This document shows positions 1-12,733 of a stretch of 64,000 nucleotides of DNA, one piece after another. The position numbers were made by a program, and so were the translations under genes. Source of the DNA: Eulemur rufifrons. Taxonomy: Eukaryota; Chordata; Mammalia; Primates; Lemuridae. Within the stretch, counting starts at the first letter, position 1. Each line of letters opens with the position of its first letter. The notes under the pieces are model-generated. The model was not told the DNA's origin. It ran no database searches and saw only the letters and a program-made list of their open reading frames with translations. The DNA lies in NCBI RefSeq assembly GCF_041146395.1, contig NC_090995.1:12316501-12380500 (forward strand), written 5' to 3'.

Positions 1-1302
1 TCTCCTCAGATAATCTATTTGGTATTATTGCCATGAAGTAAGAGCGGACTCAAATTCAAAAGTGTCTGTTATTTTAAAGAAGGCTTATCAAATTAGATTG
101 ATTCCTATCATACTGAGTTAGAGGTTAATTGCTCAATTATCTTAAGGTACATCATGCAACTAATCCAGCCTGGTAAATTCACTGGAAAGCTTTCTTCAAA
201 ACCAGTCCCCGAGCTTCTCTGACAGCTCTAACAGCCTTTCTGAAGGCTTCCTAAGCCAGAAACATCTCGGCCTGTGTAGAACTCTTGCATACTTAATCAC
301 TTGCTCCGGAGCAGCTTTAGAAATGTTTTAAAGAAGACACAGCTTTCTTGCAACTACCCCTGCAGCTCAGCGGGGGGCTCTCTGTGGCTCCTCCCCAAGG
401 GGGAAAAGTTTAAGGAAGGTTTTTTGAAGGAAAGGCAGTCTATGGATTCTTCTGGAATGCACAACTTCTCTCACGCCACTCTGAACAGGCAGAAGGTTTT
501 ATATCTGAACGGCTATCTCAGTCCCTCTAAAACTGCCTTCGAACAATAACACCGGAATAGCCAAGTACTGCATTTGTGAGAACGCTATGAAAGACTCTGC
601 CCGGTGTGTTAACTGAGTGAATCCGATCTGAAGCCCCGAAATGAAAACCTTTTTTAAAGAAATCAGCTCTAGGAAATGGTTTGATTTTCGTGAAGAATTG
701 GTTTCTTTTTCCCCAAAACGAGAACTGTGTGATTTAGTTCATTTCCTTCTTTGCCTCCACTGCCCATAAACAGAACCAAGTTTCAGGCAAAACAACAGGA
801 TCTGTGCCTCCGTGCTCCTTTCCCGCGTCTTAACCTGTCACTGTGACCCGCGTTTTGTCGGCATGTTACCGCACGGTCCCCAGATCTTTTTTTGAAATGA
901 ATTTGGATATAAAAGTCTTACAAACAGACGTGAACATGTGAAGACGGTATGATTTACTCTCTCAGCAAGTTTGGTGCAGGAGGCGGGTAGAGGAGGGGAC
1001 AGCTTGGGGGTGGGGCAGGGTCGAGGGAAGGCTCCAGGGCTGCGGGGAGGAGAAGGAAGAACCACACCGATGGCGGAGACAAAGGAACCGGCAGAAAGAT
1101 GCGGCAAAGACTTCACAAGCCGATGGAGTCAAGCCCTTACAGAGGAGCCACAAACTGTCTGGTGAAGAACCCGGGGGAACCCTGCCCCTACGCTGCAGCG
1201 CTAAGTGCAAAATCAAAGGACCTCAGGAACCAAAAACGTCCAACAGCACCAAGATGGCGGAAATGTTCTCCAGTGGCTGATCGTGAAGGTCATGGCAACC
1301 TT
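1..1302. other. CDS1 intron 8 (partial): no recognised feature
   Basis: No next CDS1 exon is found here. Positions about 965-1260 are GC-rich and resemble neither neighbouring intron sequence nor a repeat I can name. There is a ccaagatggcgg string near 1248, but it is not enough to call an L1 5' end. Short open frames here show no family features. Confidence 0.5.
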
Positions 1303-1550
1303 CAGATGTACAGAGTTACTTCTCTATAGCAGTGGCTTGCATGTTCAGAAAGCATTTTTATTTGTTAAAAATTATAAACCTTAAAAACTAGTTGGAATGG
1401 AGAAAAAGCTTAAGATTAAAAAAAAAATCTGACCATATTTTTCCCCTATGAATTTTAAACTGATTGATTAAAGTCTTTTATAGTTAATGGGTTTTACCAA
1501 GATAAATTTTATTGCCCTGACAGGTTTATGTTTTTTTTTTTTACTAAAGG
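1303..1550 (+). repeat. Left arm of an inverted repeat flanking CDS1 exon 8
   Basis: This segment is the reverse complement of 2541-2762 with roughly nine in ten bases matching by eye and a few small indels. Shared blocks include ctctatagcagtggcttgca, ttggaatggagaaaaagctt and ctgaccatatttttccc. It ends only about 70 bp from the exon 8 donor. No third copy was seen in the window. The family is unknown to me. Confidence 0.85.
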
Positions 1551-1620
1551 GGGTGTGTCCATGCATAAATAACTAGAATCACCTGAATATTGTCTCCATT
1601 CTGCCATATTTTTCTATTAC

Positions 1621-1708
1621 CTTAATTAGTGGAGTTCTTCCAAAAAAAAATCCAAAAAGGTAAGCAGTTATGTCATTGCAGATAACACTTGATATTGGAA
1701 CAAGGAAC
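1621..1708 (-). CDS. CDS1: CDS1 exon 8 (residues 241-270, ND..AY motif)
   Basis: The 88-nt exon follows a polypyrimidine acceptor (tttctttacag) and precedes a gtaatag donor. It completes Trp241, reads [19 protein letters not shown], then [10 protein letters not shown], and ends in phase 0. The conserved NDxxAYxFG...GRTPLIK segment lies by the active site in CDP-DAG synthases. In human CDS1 it continues LSPKKTWEGF, which I could not find in positions 1-1620, so the rest of the gene is outside the window. A run of nine T in the coding strand encodes the Phe triplet. Skipping this exon would shift the frame. Confidence 0.96.
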
Positions 1709-2002
1709 CTGTAAAGAAAAAAAAATTCATATGATTAAGTAGAAAATATTCATATAGGTTATAACTCATAATAAACCAGTGGAATAAGCCTTTAGGTTAC
1801 ACTGCATGCTAGTCCAGAACGTAGTAACTGCCAAAACATTAGTGGAAACAGTAAATACCAACCAAATTTGCCCATTTAGCGATTGAAGCAGAGCAAAATC
1901 TATTGATAAACAAATATACTAGGAGAATATTGACAAGGAAAATATTAAATTATCAATTTCTATAGTTATGGACATTTTAGGGTTTTTTGGGGTTTTTTTA
2001 AC

Positions 2003-2283
<281 letters not shown>

Positions 2284-2502
2284 AATTTTAGTTTTATCAG
2301 GAGCAAGTCATAATAATAATTTTAAAAAGATAGACTGAAAGATTATCTTAAGAAAAGCAGCCTTTTATTTTTTAATTCTATCGTAACTATGACTGCATTA
2401 AATGCTACTAATTGTACAGAACCTACTTAACTGCAGTAACTGTTCCCATTGATTAAAAGTTTGCACAATATAGGGAAGACAGTGTTAAAGTGATTCCAAT
2501 TG

Positions 2503-2505
<3 letters not shown>

Positions 2506-2536
<31 letters not shown>
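2506..2536. repeat. (CA)n microsatellite
   Basis: About 15 uninterrupted CA units at the inner edge of the right inverted-repeat arm in CDS1 intron 7. Confidence 0.98.
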
Positions 2537-2540
<4 letters not shown>

Positions 2541-2541
<1 letters not shown>

Positions 2542-2762
2542 CTTGGTAAACAACAGAAGCCTGTCAAGGGAATAAAATTTATCTTGATAAAACCCATCAA
2601 CTGTAAGACTTTAATTGATCAGTTTACAATCAATGTGGGAAAAATATGGTCAGATTCTTTTTAATCTTAAGCTTTTTCTCCATTCCAACTAATTTTTAAC
2701 TAATAAAAATGCCCTCTGAATATGCAAGCCACTGCTATAGAGCAGGTAACTCCGTACATCTG
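2541..2762 (-). repeat. Right arm of the inverted repeat flanking CDS1 exon 8
   Basis: It is the partner of 1303-1550 in opposite orientation, in intron 7. A CA run (2506-2536) abuts its inner end. The spacer between the arms (about 1 kb) contains exon 8 and an old Alu, so the pair is not one transposon with terminal repeats. It is either two insertions of one element or an inverted duplication. Confidence 0.85.
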
Positions 2763-3214
2763 ACATCCGGAAACCTAATCCTACATGACAGCGAAAAGTA
2801 GTTCTACCCAACTTTCACCTAGAAAAAAATGTATTTCCAGCACACAGTTCACTGACAAGCAAACTTTCACATTCTTTTCTATTCCATGTATATGGTATCT
2901 TAAAAAGTCTATCCTTTGTAAAAAGTCACATTAAAGTTTATTAACACCCGAAAATGTAATTAATTATTTGAGGATCATATGGGGGACTTTACACACTTTC
3001 TTTGGAACCCAAATAAAAAGTTTCTACTTGTTAATGAAGCATTTTGGTCTTTAGTTGTCAAACAGTAAGCAGAACTCCGTAAGACATTGTAATGGAATAC
3101 AGGAACAACAAACAGCACATTTTGGTAGGAATTTGTTAAGACACGGTCCAACGTTAAAGAGCTTTAAAAGTGCCAAGACATAAATAATAAAACAGCGTAT
3201 TACCGTTCCCTTAC

Positions 3215-3297
3215 CATATCATGCCTTCAAACAGATTTTGGATGACGAGGTGTGACTGAGTAACGGTTATCAGTAAAGTGACATGAGTCCATGCGAA
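3215..3297 (-). CDS. CDS1: CDS1 exon 7 (residues 214-241)
   Basis: The 83-nt exon lies between acceptor gctattaacag and donor gtaaggga. It reads FAWTHVTLLITVTQSHLVI, then QNLFEGMI plus TG of Trp241. Ala in FAWTHV and Thr in LLITVTQ fit CDS1 rather than CDS2 (FGWTHV, LLIVVTQ from memory). It encodes a membrane segment and the conserved NLFEGMIW motif. The intron to its left contains one arm of an inverted repeat, an old Alu and a CA run. Confidence 0.96.
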
Positions 3298-3423
3298 CTG
3301 TTAATAGCCCAACGACACAAAAATTAGTCAACACAACTGATCGGTGTGGCCGAAGAAGCAATAGTGACTTTGGAACACAAATTTCTACCCTGACGTTTGG
3401 TCCAAATTTGTAAGGTAACGTCA

Positions 3424-4887
3424 TATGAAATACATGCCGTTAGTAAATTACATTCACTTTGTTACCTATTGGAACCTTAAAATAATGAAAACATTTAACA
3501 AAGTAATCTTAACTTATATACAAATAGAATGCTAATAATAGATATACTGCTAAATTAAAAAAACACAAATATAGACCATGATCTTGAATCGTTAGATTTA
3601 AATGATAATGAGAAATACATGCTGTTGTTATAGCATTTAGAGAATACTTTATTCTGGCTGCCTTCTGCAGTTATGAAAAATGCTAAAAATTAATTTTCTT
3701 CCAGAGTTTATTATGGTAACTTTTTCACATAAAGATTTATTAGTATTTCTAACTTCAAATGACTTAGGCCAACAGGGTTCAATTGCCTGTAACAGGTCTG
3801 TTTAACAACAGTATTCAATTTCAAATTTTCAAAGATCTTTGTGTTTCATCAATGCATTTAGCCTGAGAGATGGCCACTTCAGTGACTTTTAATATAATCA
3901 GTACGAGAATGTACACAAAAAGAAGCTAATGTTTTCATATGCTAGCCTTATAATTTTTATTGAAATTTATAAAATGTCTTTATAATTCTTGGGATTTTGA
4001 TTTATTCTTAATAAATCTGTTTCCCATTGCAGCAAACCATATATTATATTGGTTGTTTTGTTTCATTTTATTTTCATCTGCTGAAAAGATCCAATTCTCT
4101 TTTACCTGGATGCTTCAAAATGCGTACATAATTTCTTTCCACTAGGCACAACTGATATTCTCACAGGAGATTCTAATTTGTCTTGAATGTTTCTAGATTT
4201 TCACTAAAAATTTTCCTCTTCCTTTTCAGATCCTGTGACATTAGAAATGTAAGAAACAACTACAGTTTCCCAGCGCTAATGCTCAGCAGAATGTCTTGAT
4301 GGAGGAAAGCAACGCACGAAGAATAGAAAATACACGGCACTTCCAAACAAGCCTTACTAAATCGTGTCCATTCTTATAATTAGCTACAGTTGAAGTAAGA
4401 AAAGTTCATCATGTACAGTGATAAATTTCATAAAACATAGACTTTGGTATGCTGAACAAAACACCTTGTGCCAAGAAGAATTATGCAATTCCATGACTAA
4501 CCGCAATTGCCAAGAAAATACATGCCCTGCTCCCTTGTATGCTCATGGTAAGAGCAAGGAAACATAGTTACTCTCCATAGAACAATGTAGTAGATGTTTC
4601 CCAGATTTAGGAACTGCCCAGGAGACTATGAAACTCTTCAAATTTCTATAAAGTTAAGGAATCCAAATATTTTAACTTTACAGCATTTAAAAGAGTTCTA
4701 AGAAAAAGGTTGCAGGAAGCTTTGAAAATAGTTAAAGTTTAAAAATCCTCACCAACTTTTCAACTTTAATGCTTTATATTTAATGGTCATCTGAAATTGA
4801 AATATCCCTCATATTTAGGCGAGACATGAACTAGCACATTAGGTTTTTATTACACACAATGACCACAGCATAATGGCTAATACACAC
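3424..4887. other. CDS1 intron 6, unannotated AT-rich sequence
   Basis: AT-rich single-copy-looking sequence between exons 7 and 6. I recognise no repeat, RNA gene or other signal in it. Confidence 0.5.
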
Positions 4888-4946
4888 CATATAGAACTGC
4901 AGACGATAATGTTTCTTCACCAAGCTCAGCACAAACATGCAGAAAC
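4888..4946 (-). CDS. CDS1: CDS1 exon 6 (residues 194-213)
   Basis: This short 59-nt exon is easily missed by ORF scanning. After acceptor ...gaacag it supplies GT to complete Gly194 and then FCMFVLSLVKKHYRLQFYM, ending on ATG before a gtgtgtatt donor. The hydrophobic half finishes the third membrane helix. KKHYRLQFYM is the conserved cytosolic turn. The phase matches exon 5 (phase 1) and exon 7 (phase 0). Confidence 0.95.
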
Positions 4947-5569
4947 CTGTTCGAGAACAAAAAAAGTGCTTGTAGTGCAACTTGGCACAAATTATGCAGG
5001 TAACGTCTATTGAATCTGAGTACGGAGAAGTGAGAGGTTATAGTAAGAAGTCAACAGGTAACACCTAAAATGAGTTAAGAAATAGCTGTATTAGAAAAGC
5101 AGAGAAAATCGGAAAGTGGTGCAATAAAGGGTTGCTCTTTGTAATTCTTTCGAAAATGATTTTTAAGACTAATGTACATATACTAATGATACAAATGACT
5201 CATATTTTAATTAATCACAATTGTTTCTAAATAATTACGAAGATAAGCACATGAAATAAAGTGAAATTGTTGGGTTCAATAACAGCAGACATCACAGACC
5301 CCCTTGCTTGTCCATATTGTTATTAAAACTAAAATGCCAGAAAAGAAATCTTGCCAGTCTAAACATACACTGAGAAGCTACTATATTTTTCTGTCCCATA
5401 ACAGGAAAGAATTCATCCAGCATCCACCTTAACATTTAACAAAATCAATCAAGCTTACTGGTGTGGTTCAGTGAGAGAAAATACTCAAAATTCCCACCAT
5501 GAAAAAATGCCACAAAGGTGTATTGACGCAGAACCAGAGTCAAGCGTTTTACTCTTCAAAAACAAACGC

Positions 5570-5660
5570 TAACAAATATTGAAATAGTTCCAGGTACTGT
5601 TCTAAGTGCTTTACAAAGAAACTGAGGCACAGATAATTTAATTAAATATGCCAACATTAA
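5570..5660 (-). mobile_element. MIR fragment
   Basis: The order caggtactgttctaagtgct then actgaggcacagat matches the antisense 3' half of MIR, a tRNA-derived ancient SINE. It is diverged. Confidence 0.55.
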
Positions 5661-5689
5661 CTCAGATAGTTAGCAGCAATCTGGCTTTT

Positions 5690-5971
5690 TGGGGGGGAGG
5701 GGGAGGGTACAGAGTCTCACTGTGTCACCCTGGGTAGAGTGCCATGGTGTCATCATAGCTCGCTACAACCTCAAACTCCCGGGCTCAAGTGATCCTCCTC
5801 CATCAGCCTCCCAAGTAGCTGGGACTACAGGCATGCGCCACCATGCCTGGCTAATTTTTCTTTTTCCTTTTTTTAGTAGAGACGGGGTCTCGCTCTTGCT
5901 TAGCTGCTCTGGAACTCCTGAGGCTCAAGCGATCCCCCTGTCTCAGCCTCCCAGAGCAACCAAGCCCAGCC
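5690..5971 (-). mobile_element. Alu-type SINE with target-site duplication, antisense
   Basis: An antisense Alu-like element with agagtctcactgtgtcaccc and agtagagacggggtctcgct. It is flanked by a 15-bp direct repeat, agcaatctggctttt, at 5675-5689 and 5972-5986. It shares gggtagagtgccatgg with strepsirrhine Alus but lacks the long A-rich linker. It lies in CDS1 intron 5. Confidence 0.88.
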
Positions 5972-6559
5972 AGCAATCTGGCTTTTATTAATAAAAAGTA
6001 CATTTTAAAATCAATTTCTTAGAGATTTTTTTTATGATCAGTAAAATTTTATGGAAAAGAAATCTCTTTATTCTAGTATTTCTCTAAAAATATAATTTTA
6101 AATCTCAAATCATAAAAATGTGGCACAGCATATTATCAACAAAGTCATATATAATAAATCATGTCAAGAAAACTAATTACTCTGATGAATTCTACACGAA
6201 AAAGCTCTATTTTCCAGGGACAAATAAAGCAACATGCATGTGAAAGTTTCTTTGTAAATTATATTTGGTGAATAATCACTATGTATTTAAGTCTCTTTAT
6301 TACAACTTACAAAGAAAATTTTAAAATACATGGAAGGACTATCATTAAGTACTTTTTTTAACCACCATGAGGGAATAATTGCTACTAATATTTAAGTCCA
6401 TAATGAAAGAAACAGCCTTATACGTGGTAAACAATTACAAAGAGGGGCTGGAATAAAATGTAACAAATAAAGGATGTTATGAATTAAATAACATAAATAA
6501 AAATAAACATGGAAAATAAGTTAGCTACATATCAATACAGACTATTTGCCTTAACTTAC

Positions 6560-6699
6560 CTGCCAGATAGAGGGCAAATGATATAAACCTATGATAGCGA
6601 ATGAGGAACTGAAGTTGTTCTTCTCTTTGTACAAACGTAGCAAAATAATCAGCTACAGTCTCTCCATAGAAAAAGTAGTTTACACACAGTAGAAAGTAC
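6560..6699 (-). CDS. CDS1: CDS1 exon 5 (residues 147-194, two membrane segments)
   Basis: The 140-nt exon follows a ttataaattatag-type acceptor and precedes a gtaagtta donor. It finishes Trp147 and reads [19 protein letters not shown], then the loop [17 protein letters not shown], then ISFALYLA plus one base of Gly194. These are the second and the start of the third hydrophobic segments, separated by a charged loop. The VADYFATF and [10 protein letters not shown] residues are CDS1-type; CDS2 has TDYFFTLVQREEPL, as I recall. Confidence 0.97.
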
Positions 6700-6995
6700 C
6701 TATAATTTAAAAACAATTAGCTTTTTTTTTTATATTTGAAGCTTTCCTTCCCCCCAAACTCAATAGAACCATTCTCTACATTTTAATGACACAAAGATCG
6801 AAACCAAGTTCAGAACACCAACTCAAGATATATCCCACCAAAACGTTATTTTCCCTATTTTAAACTTAATTTTAAACTTATTAGCAAGAATTTACTGAAT
6901 ATAGTTCATGCCTTTATCTAGCTCAAAATCTAATGCCAGAAATAGATGATCAAGAAATAACGTAGAAAATCCTCCACACACAATCCCCACTTTTG

Positions 6996-7042
6996 GTGTG
7001 TACGTGTGTACTACACACACATACACAAACACACATACACAT
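6996..7042. repeat. Mixed TG/CA simple repeat
   Basis: Short imperfect gtgtgtacgtgtgt followed by acacacacatacac, a weak inverted simple repeat in CDS1 intron 4. Confidence 0.8.
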
Positions 7043-8265
7043 TATTACAATGGAAAATAACTCCCCACTGCTCATGACTCTAACGCTTTTTAATAGTACA
7101 GGTGCTGAGACCAATCCCCACCTGCCCTAAGAAGATGAAGAGGGAGAGGAGGAAGAGGTCATTCAAACTCTCTCCCCACTGCCCTGCACACAGTAGGCTC
7201 TTTCTCCCGTCATCTAACGCTCCAGATGGATGGACTCCAGTTGAGCAGTGACCCTTACGGGGTAGCAGTGGGAGCAGGGAGCTTGCAGCAGGTAAATATC
7301 TCACCTGTCCCTCCACCAAGACATCCCCCGTCCTCAAGGAAGAAGTTGAACCCACTGAGATTTTGCTGATGAGAGCTCGTGTGAGCCAGGAAAAAGGCTG
7401 AGAAACACGGCCTCACAGCAACTCAGTGTCTCATCCTGGAGTCCTAGCTAGCTGGGAGAGCCACAGAGGAAGAAGGGGGTGGTTTCCCTCTGGTTCTCAC
7501 TGAGGGAATTATACCCAATGTTCCAAAGCTCAGGGCAAGTCTTCTCATTTCCATCGACTGCCTTACCATGTTTCCATTTTCCTACAGTGGAAACTGTCTT
7601 TGACACCTCCGTAAGGCAGTCAAGGCCTGACCTAGCCCACCCATCTCACTTTTTGCCCACTGTTCTCTAATCAATGCCTTCTGCTCAGAAGGGTCAGGAA
7701 TGTCCCACCGTCTGTAGCACATGCTCCACCTGTCCCACATCCAGAAACTGACGGGTGCTGCTTCTCTACCTAGAAGCCACTTCTCTGCCCAAAGCCTGCC
7801 CATTTCAACAATCAGCCTCCCTCTCACCTCTTCTATGAAGGCTCCTGCAATCACTGGTGCCCAGCCTGATTTATCTTTCCTTTTTCTACACTTAGAATCA
7901 ATCCTGCATGGTTTGGCGTTTCATTATTCTCCAATTATTTTATCTACCTAACATTTCTTGTATACTTTACCGCTCATAAAGAAACCTGCTAGAAGAAAAA
8001 TCAGCCATTTCCCCAATCAAGAAACTTCTTTTTGACTATTCTGAACCCTACCTGTTAAGTAAGACACCGGCTCCTTGCTGATACTAATTAAAGCAACTAT
8101 ATTAAAATGCATGGCCACTTAGGTTAAATATATAAACTATAATATTATCATGTTTCCTGGACAACGTCTTCATAGCTATAAATTATACCTGAAACGTTTT
8201 GAAAAGATATAAAACTTTAAATGTTAAAATCCTTTAGTGATTTTCTTCTTACTAACTACAAGCGC

Positions 8266-8292
8266 TTGTGTGTGTGTGTATGTGTGTATGTA

Positions 8293-8326
<34 letters not shown>
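8266..8326. repeat. (TG)n/(TA)n microsatellite
   Basis: TG tracts interrupted by TATG and ending in a TA run, just before a truncated Alu in CDS1 intron 4. Confidence 0.95.
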
Positions 8327-8327
<1 letters not shown>

Positions 8328-8376
8328 AATATTTTGTGTGTTCTCACGTCAACTGAGGGGAAATAAAGCAAAAGAT

Positions 8377-8510
8377 TATACAGACAGGACGATCTCTTGA
8401 GCCCAGGAGTTTGAGGTTGCTGTGAGCTAGGCTGACGCCACGGCACTCTAGCCCGGGCGACAGAATGAGACTGTCTCAAAAAAAGAAAAAAAAAAAAAGG
8501 AAAGAAAAGA
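8377..8510 (+). mobile_element. 5'-truncated strepsirrhine Alu (right arm only)
   Basis: Only the right-arm end remains: cttgagcccaggagtttgag, then ctaggctgacgccacggcac, then the A tail. A direct repeat aaagcaaaagat at 8365-8376 and 8511-8522 marks it as a complete but 5'-truncated insertion, not later erosion. Confidence 0.85.
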
Positions 8511-8846
8511 AAAGCAAAAGATCATTAGTAAAAGTTTTATTAAAATCACAATTATAAAGGACATAAAAATTGTCCAATATAATGTTTAGTTTTTTTAAAA
8601 GGACAAGAATGATGTAATATTCAACATAAATTAGACATCTCTACAAAGACTGAAATATGAGACGTGAAAAAAGTGTTGGAGTGGGAAAGATAAAGGTGAT
8701 ATCCAATTACATTTTTTAAATTTACCTTTCTCCAAAATCAATCTATTAGATAAACTGAGTGGATATGGACTGAGCAGGATGTTTCCTTTATAAACTTCAG
8801 AAATAAACCAGATTTTCGTATCTGAACCAGCTTCACGCTTACTTAC

Positions 8847-8944
8847 CAGCTTAGTGTTCTGAACCACGGTAGGTCGTAAGACCGGTAGACTCTGTAACCT
8901 ATAGTGATAATTTCATGGAAGCATTTCACTTGGATGCTCAGAAC
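8847..8944 (-). CDS. CDS1: CDS1 exon 4 (residues 115-147)
   Basis: The 98-nt exon lies between a ggtttcag acceptor and a gtaagtaa donor. It encodes [19 protein letters not shown] and then a tail ending DLPWFRTLS plus the first two bases of Trp147. The KCFHEII and [12 protein letters not shown] blocks are near invariant in vertebrate CDP-DAG synthases. From memory the human residue at the Ser of LSIQ is Gly, so this may be a lineage substitution. That is a recollection, not an alignment. Confidence 0.95.
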
Positions 8945-8999
8945 CTGAAACCAAGAGAAAACATTAACACACTAACACATTTCTCAATGTTTACATGTG

Positions 9000-11450
9000 T
9001 GCTTAATCATGTAATAAAGCAGCTTATTATACATATTTTAAAAACCTTAATCTACCAATTCTTAATGATTCTAAAGGCCAGTAACAAAAATGCAATACTC
9101 AGTATCTTTAAAATCAAATGCTATGCCCCAAAGCGGCAAGCAAATGCCGTCTTATTCAAAAAGGTTGGAAAGGTCCTTCCCCAAAGGGTGGCACTGGAGT
9201 TTAGGGTGCGAGGGGTCAAGTCTGGCTGGTCACAGCTGACCAAACTCTACTCCCTGCCCCCTGCTTCAGGTCTTGAGATCAAGCTTCTCAAGACAGAATC
9301 TTTTTCTCCAAATTTGTCCATTACATCTCTGGAGAAATCCTAGGAAAACGATCACCTGTGAAATTTTGCTCGTAGTATATATATATTTATTTGTAACCAT
9401 ACAAATGGTTAAAATATCTTCTACCCGATCACCCAGCGCTTGGGCATGGTCTTTTCATCCTACCGACTGTGCCCACTCTCCCAGAGCCAGCTGCTCTCTG
9501 GTCGATCTAAGCTGTGCTAATTTGGCAAATTATAAGCAGCCTTCGACAACTGCAGCGACTTTGGCCGGTCCACTGAGTTTACGCAGTTCTATTTACACAG
9601 TGTCCTAAACACACGCCCATTAAACGGGCTTATAGTTATGAATTCCTTCTTGATGTTCTAATTTAGCAGTCCTGCACACTGCTGTACCGGCCGATCTAGG
9701 TGACAGCAGTTTCTCAGGATGTGGCATTAGATCCAGTGTTTGGCTTACGTTAATTCAAGACTCAAAGAGCAAATGACAAGTTGAACACTTATTATCAGGA
9801 ACTAAGAGGTCAAAATCTTTGTAAATATGGCAGACTAACTTTTTCAACCTCTAGAGAACATCCCCAAAGGTATGGTTGTTAGAGCCCTCAAGCTAAGAAT
9901 GGATTTTTATATTTTTAAAGAGTTAAAAAAAAAAAAAATCTAAGATTATGTGACAGGAACATATACAGATCCTAAACACCTAAAATATTACTATCTGATC
10001 CTTTACAGAAAAAGCTTACCAGACTTTATCTGAAGATATACTTTCATTTAAAGTAGGACTTCTTTTTAAGATTTTCACAAATTAGCTTTCCCAAGCCTAC
10101 CGTTCGGGATATTCTTGAGCTATTTTTCCCATTATATCTATTATTAATACACGTCCAATCACATACTTAAAAAAGTAAATGTGTCCCCCCTCAGCCACAT
10201 GATAAAAAAAAAAAATTACACCAAACTACCATAAACAGTACCTATAGGAGAAAGTCACAGATGTGTTGTCATGTAAAGAGAAGAGGAAATTTAAATGCTG
10301 CCATTTACATAATCTTTGTACACAGTCGCAGAATGGGGACAGTGCTCAACGTTAAGTGGCAAAGCCATGCTATTTATAGAACCAAAGGGCTTTTAAAACA
10401 CCGAATGACGAACACGATGTCTATGAGCACGCTTGCTAGAGAGCACCCATTAGCACTGTATGATATGCTACTGACTGGAGGGAAAAAAGAGCATTTTTCA
10501 TAGCACATATATGCTTATATGCTCATTAATTAAAGCTTGCAAAGAGAACTTTCAGTATCTTCTATATGTTCACTTCTATCTTTAAATCAAAATATGCTTT
10601 AGTAACCCCACCACTGAGAAAGTGCGATTCCAAGCTGTGAATACAACAATTAAAGAACTATAAATAGAAGGTTAAAGGAAAAGGGATCCTGTTGGGGAAG
10701 ATGAGTTCGCATTCCATCTTAAAACAGCAGCTATCATTTCCTGGAAGTTTTTAATAAAACTATCTTGAATTAGTCATTTTTGAGTACCGACACCGTAAGA
10801 CAAAGGCAAACTAGGCATAATGTGTACTTCTCAAAATATAAATGATCTAGGAATCATTTAGGAATTTAGGATTTAGGAATATGAACATAGTGAGACTTTA
10901 AAATACATAAAAGTAATCCCAGTTGAGTACCAACTATGTGTATCATCCATGTACCCCTAACATAAATATCATATAAATATAATATGTATGTACACACATG
11001 TACGTACATACAATAAACTTAAGCAGTAACAATTCAAATCTACTTTAGATCTTTAATATTCTTATTTTCTTCTTTGATTAAACTCACCAATCAAAGCAAA
11101 TAACTAGTAATAAAATCATATTTCCTTTCATAGCAGAAAAAAATTTTAAAAGCCAAAGTACTTTAAGCATGCTTAAGAGTCTCTTTTAAAAAATCAGGAT
11201 CCAAATGTATGCACGAATACCTTTAAAAGTGTTGTGAATTTTGTCCTAACAGAGTGGCTAAAAAATAGTCTTTATCCACAAATTCCTGCCCTAGTTATCA
11301 TACTCCACAGTTTAGTTTGGAGAAAAACATAACTTACTCACAGGGGAGCCCACCGAACCAGCCTAAGTCAGTACGCCTAGGATACTGGTGATTTGCAATA
11401 TCTTACATCAAAATTTTCCTCTAAAGGGGGAATAACAACTCAAATGATCC
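9000..11450. other. CDS1 intron 3, repeat-poor part
   Basis: No element is recognised over about 2.4 kb. A less AT-rich block at about 9420-9720 (containing ctttggccggtccactga and ctgtaccggccgatctaggt) stands out from its AT-rich surroundings and could be a conserved non-coding segment. That is untested. Confidence 0.4.
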
Positions 11451-11454
11451 CCAA

Positions 11455-11570
11455 CAGTTTCAATGGCTCCTCACTGCTTTCCAAATAAAACCCAAACTTC
11501 TCATAGGATTGCAAGGCCCTCCAGAATCTGATCCCTAATTATTTTTCCAGGTTCAAAGGCCCTAAGCGCA
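11455..11570 (+). mobile_element. L2 (LINE-2) 3'-region fragment
   Basis: caatggctcctcactgcttt, then caaggccctccagaatctga, matches the 3' portion of L2. It is diverged. GC-rich sequence up to about 11960 may be its continuation. Confidence 0.5.
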
Positions 11571-12733
11571 AGGAAAAAACACCTTTTTCTGGCACACCTG
11601 GCCACTGGGGACCCTTGGTCACAGTGCTCCCTCTGCCCAAGGGATGGCTCAAGGTCCCACCCAAAGGTCCCTCCATCCACAAAGCCGCATGGAGCTTCCT
11701 GCCCTCCCTTGGTGCCTTCTTGCCCAGGCCTGCTGGCTCGCCACACAGCAGTGCAAAGTGCCCTGCACGCAACCACTTCTGAAACGCTCGTGTCCCAGGG
11801 ACCACGGTGGCCACCTGAGCTCTCGGCAGGTTGAGGGACAGACGGCTGGGAGGTGGGCGCCCTTCTCTGGGGACCGCACCTGGACGACTGCCCGCCTGGC
11901 TTTCAGAACCTGCACCTTCTGCCCTCACGTTAAGTCTGCCCTGTCCGTTTCCCAAGTAAGAAAAAGCACTTTAAGATGCTGGCAAATTAACAGAACAAAG
12001 AAAGTAATTCCTCATTCCTTTTCATTATCTTGAGATCCCCCAAGGAAGTACAAAATTAACAAGAGGACAAAAAGAAGAGCAAAACAGGCTTCGTGATGCT
12101 CATGAAAGACACTTTCAGTGGTTTCAGGAGTTGATGGAATTTTATTTAATCGTGTCTAATTTCGCTTCGAAACTTATTCTTTTATAAAACAAAAGGAAAA
12201 TCGTATCATATTGCTCGTAAGCCCATGAGCTGCGAATGGAATGGAGCGTGGAGGCGGGAGGCCGGGGAGATGGGCACGCACATCTCCGAGTGGGCGAGAG
12301 CGGCCGGAGATCAAGGAGGTGAGCATGGGCAGAGGCCGAATTAACTGATAAGGGAGGAAGAAAGCAACAGTAACAACGATCATTAAAAAGCGAGACACGC
12401 CGCACACGTGAGAGCAGGCTGTCGCCCGTCACTGCGAACCCACGCTCGGCACTTTGTTAAGTGCTTGATAAATTTGCTGGACAAACGCATTTCTCCTTCT
12501 CATTCCCAACACTTTGGGCTCCAGATGTTTCACGCTTCTTTAGACATCAAAGCTTCTGCACACAGAAATCCTCTGCCTGTGACGATCCCTCCGCCAAGCT
12601 CCTCCCTGCACCTTGACCTTCAGACAGCAGCTCACTTGCTCAGCACCACGCCCCGGAGAGTCTCTGGTTCCCTCTCGGCTCCCAGCACCCTTTCCTACAA
12701 ACGCTCACCGCGGTTTGCAATTGTATGTGTGGT

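Noticed and set aside
11501..11955. Overlapping minus-strand open frames of up to 138 codons
   Set aside because: They cover an L2 fragment and GC-rich sequence, with no family features or splice context.
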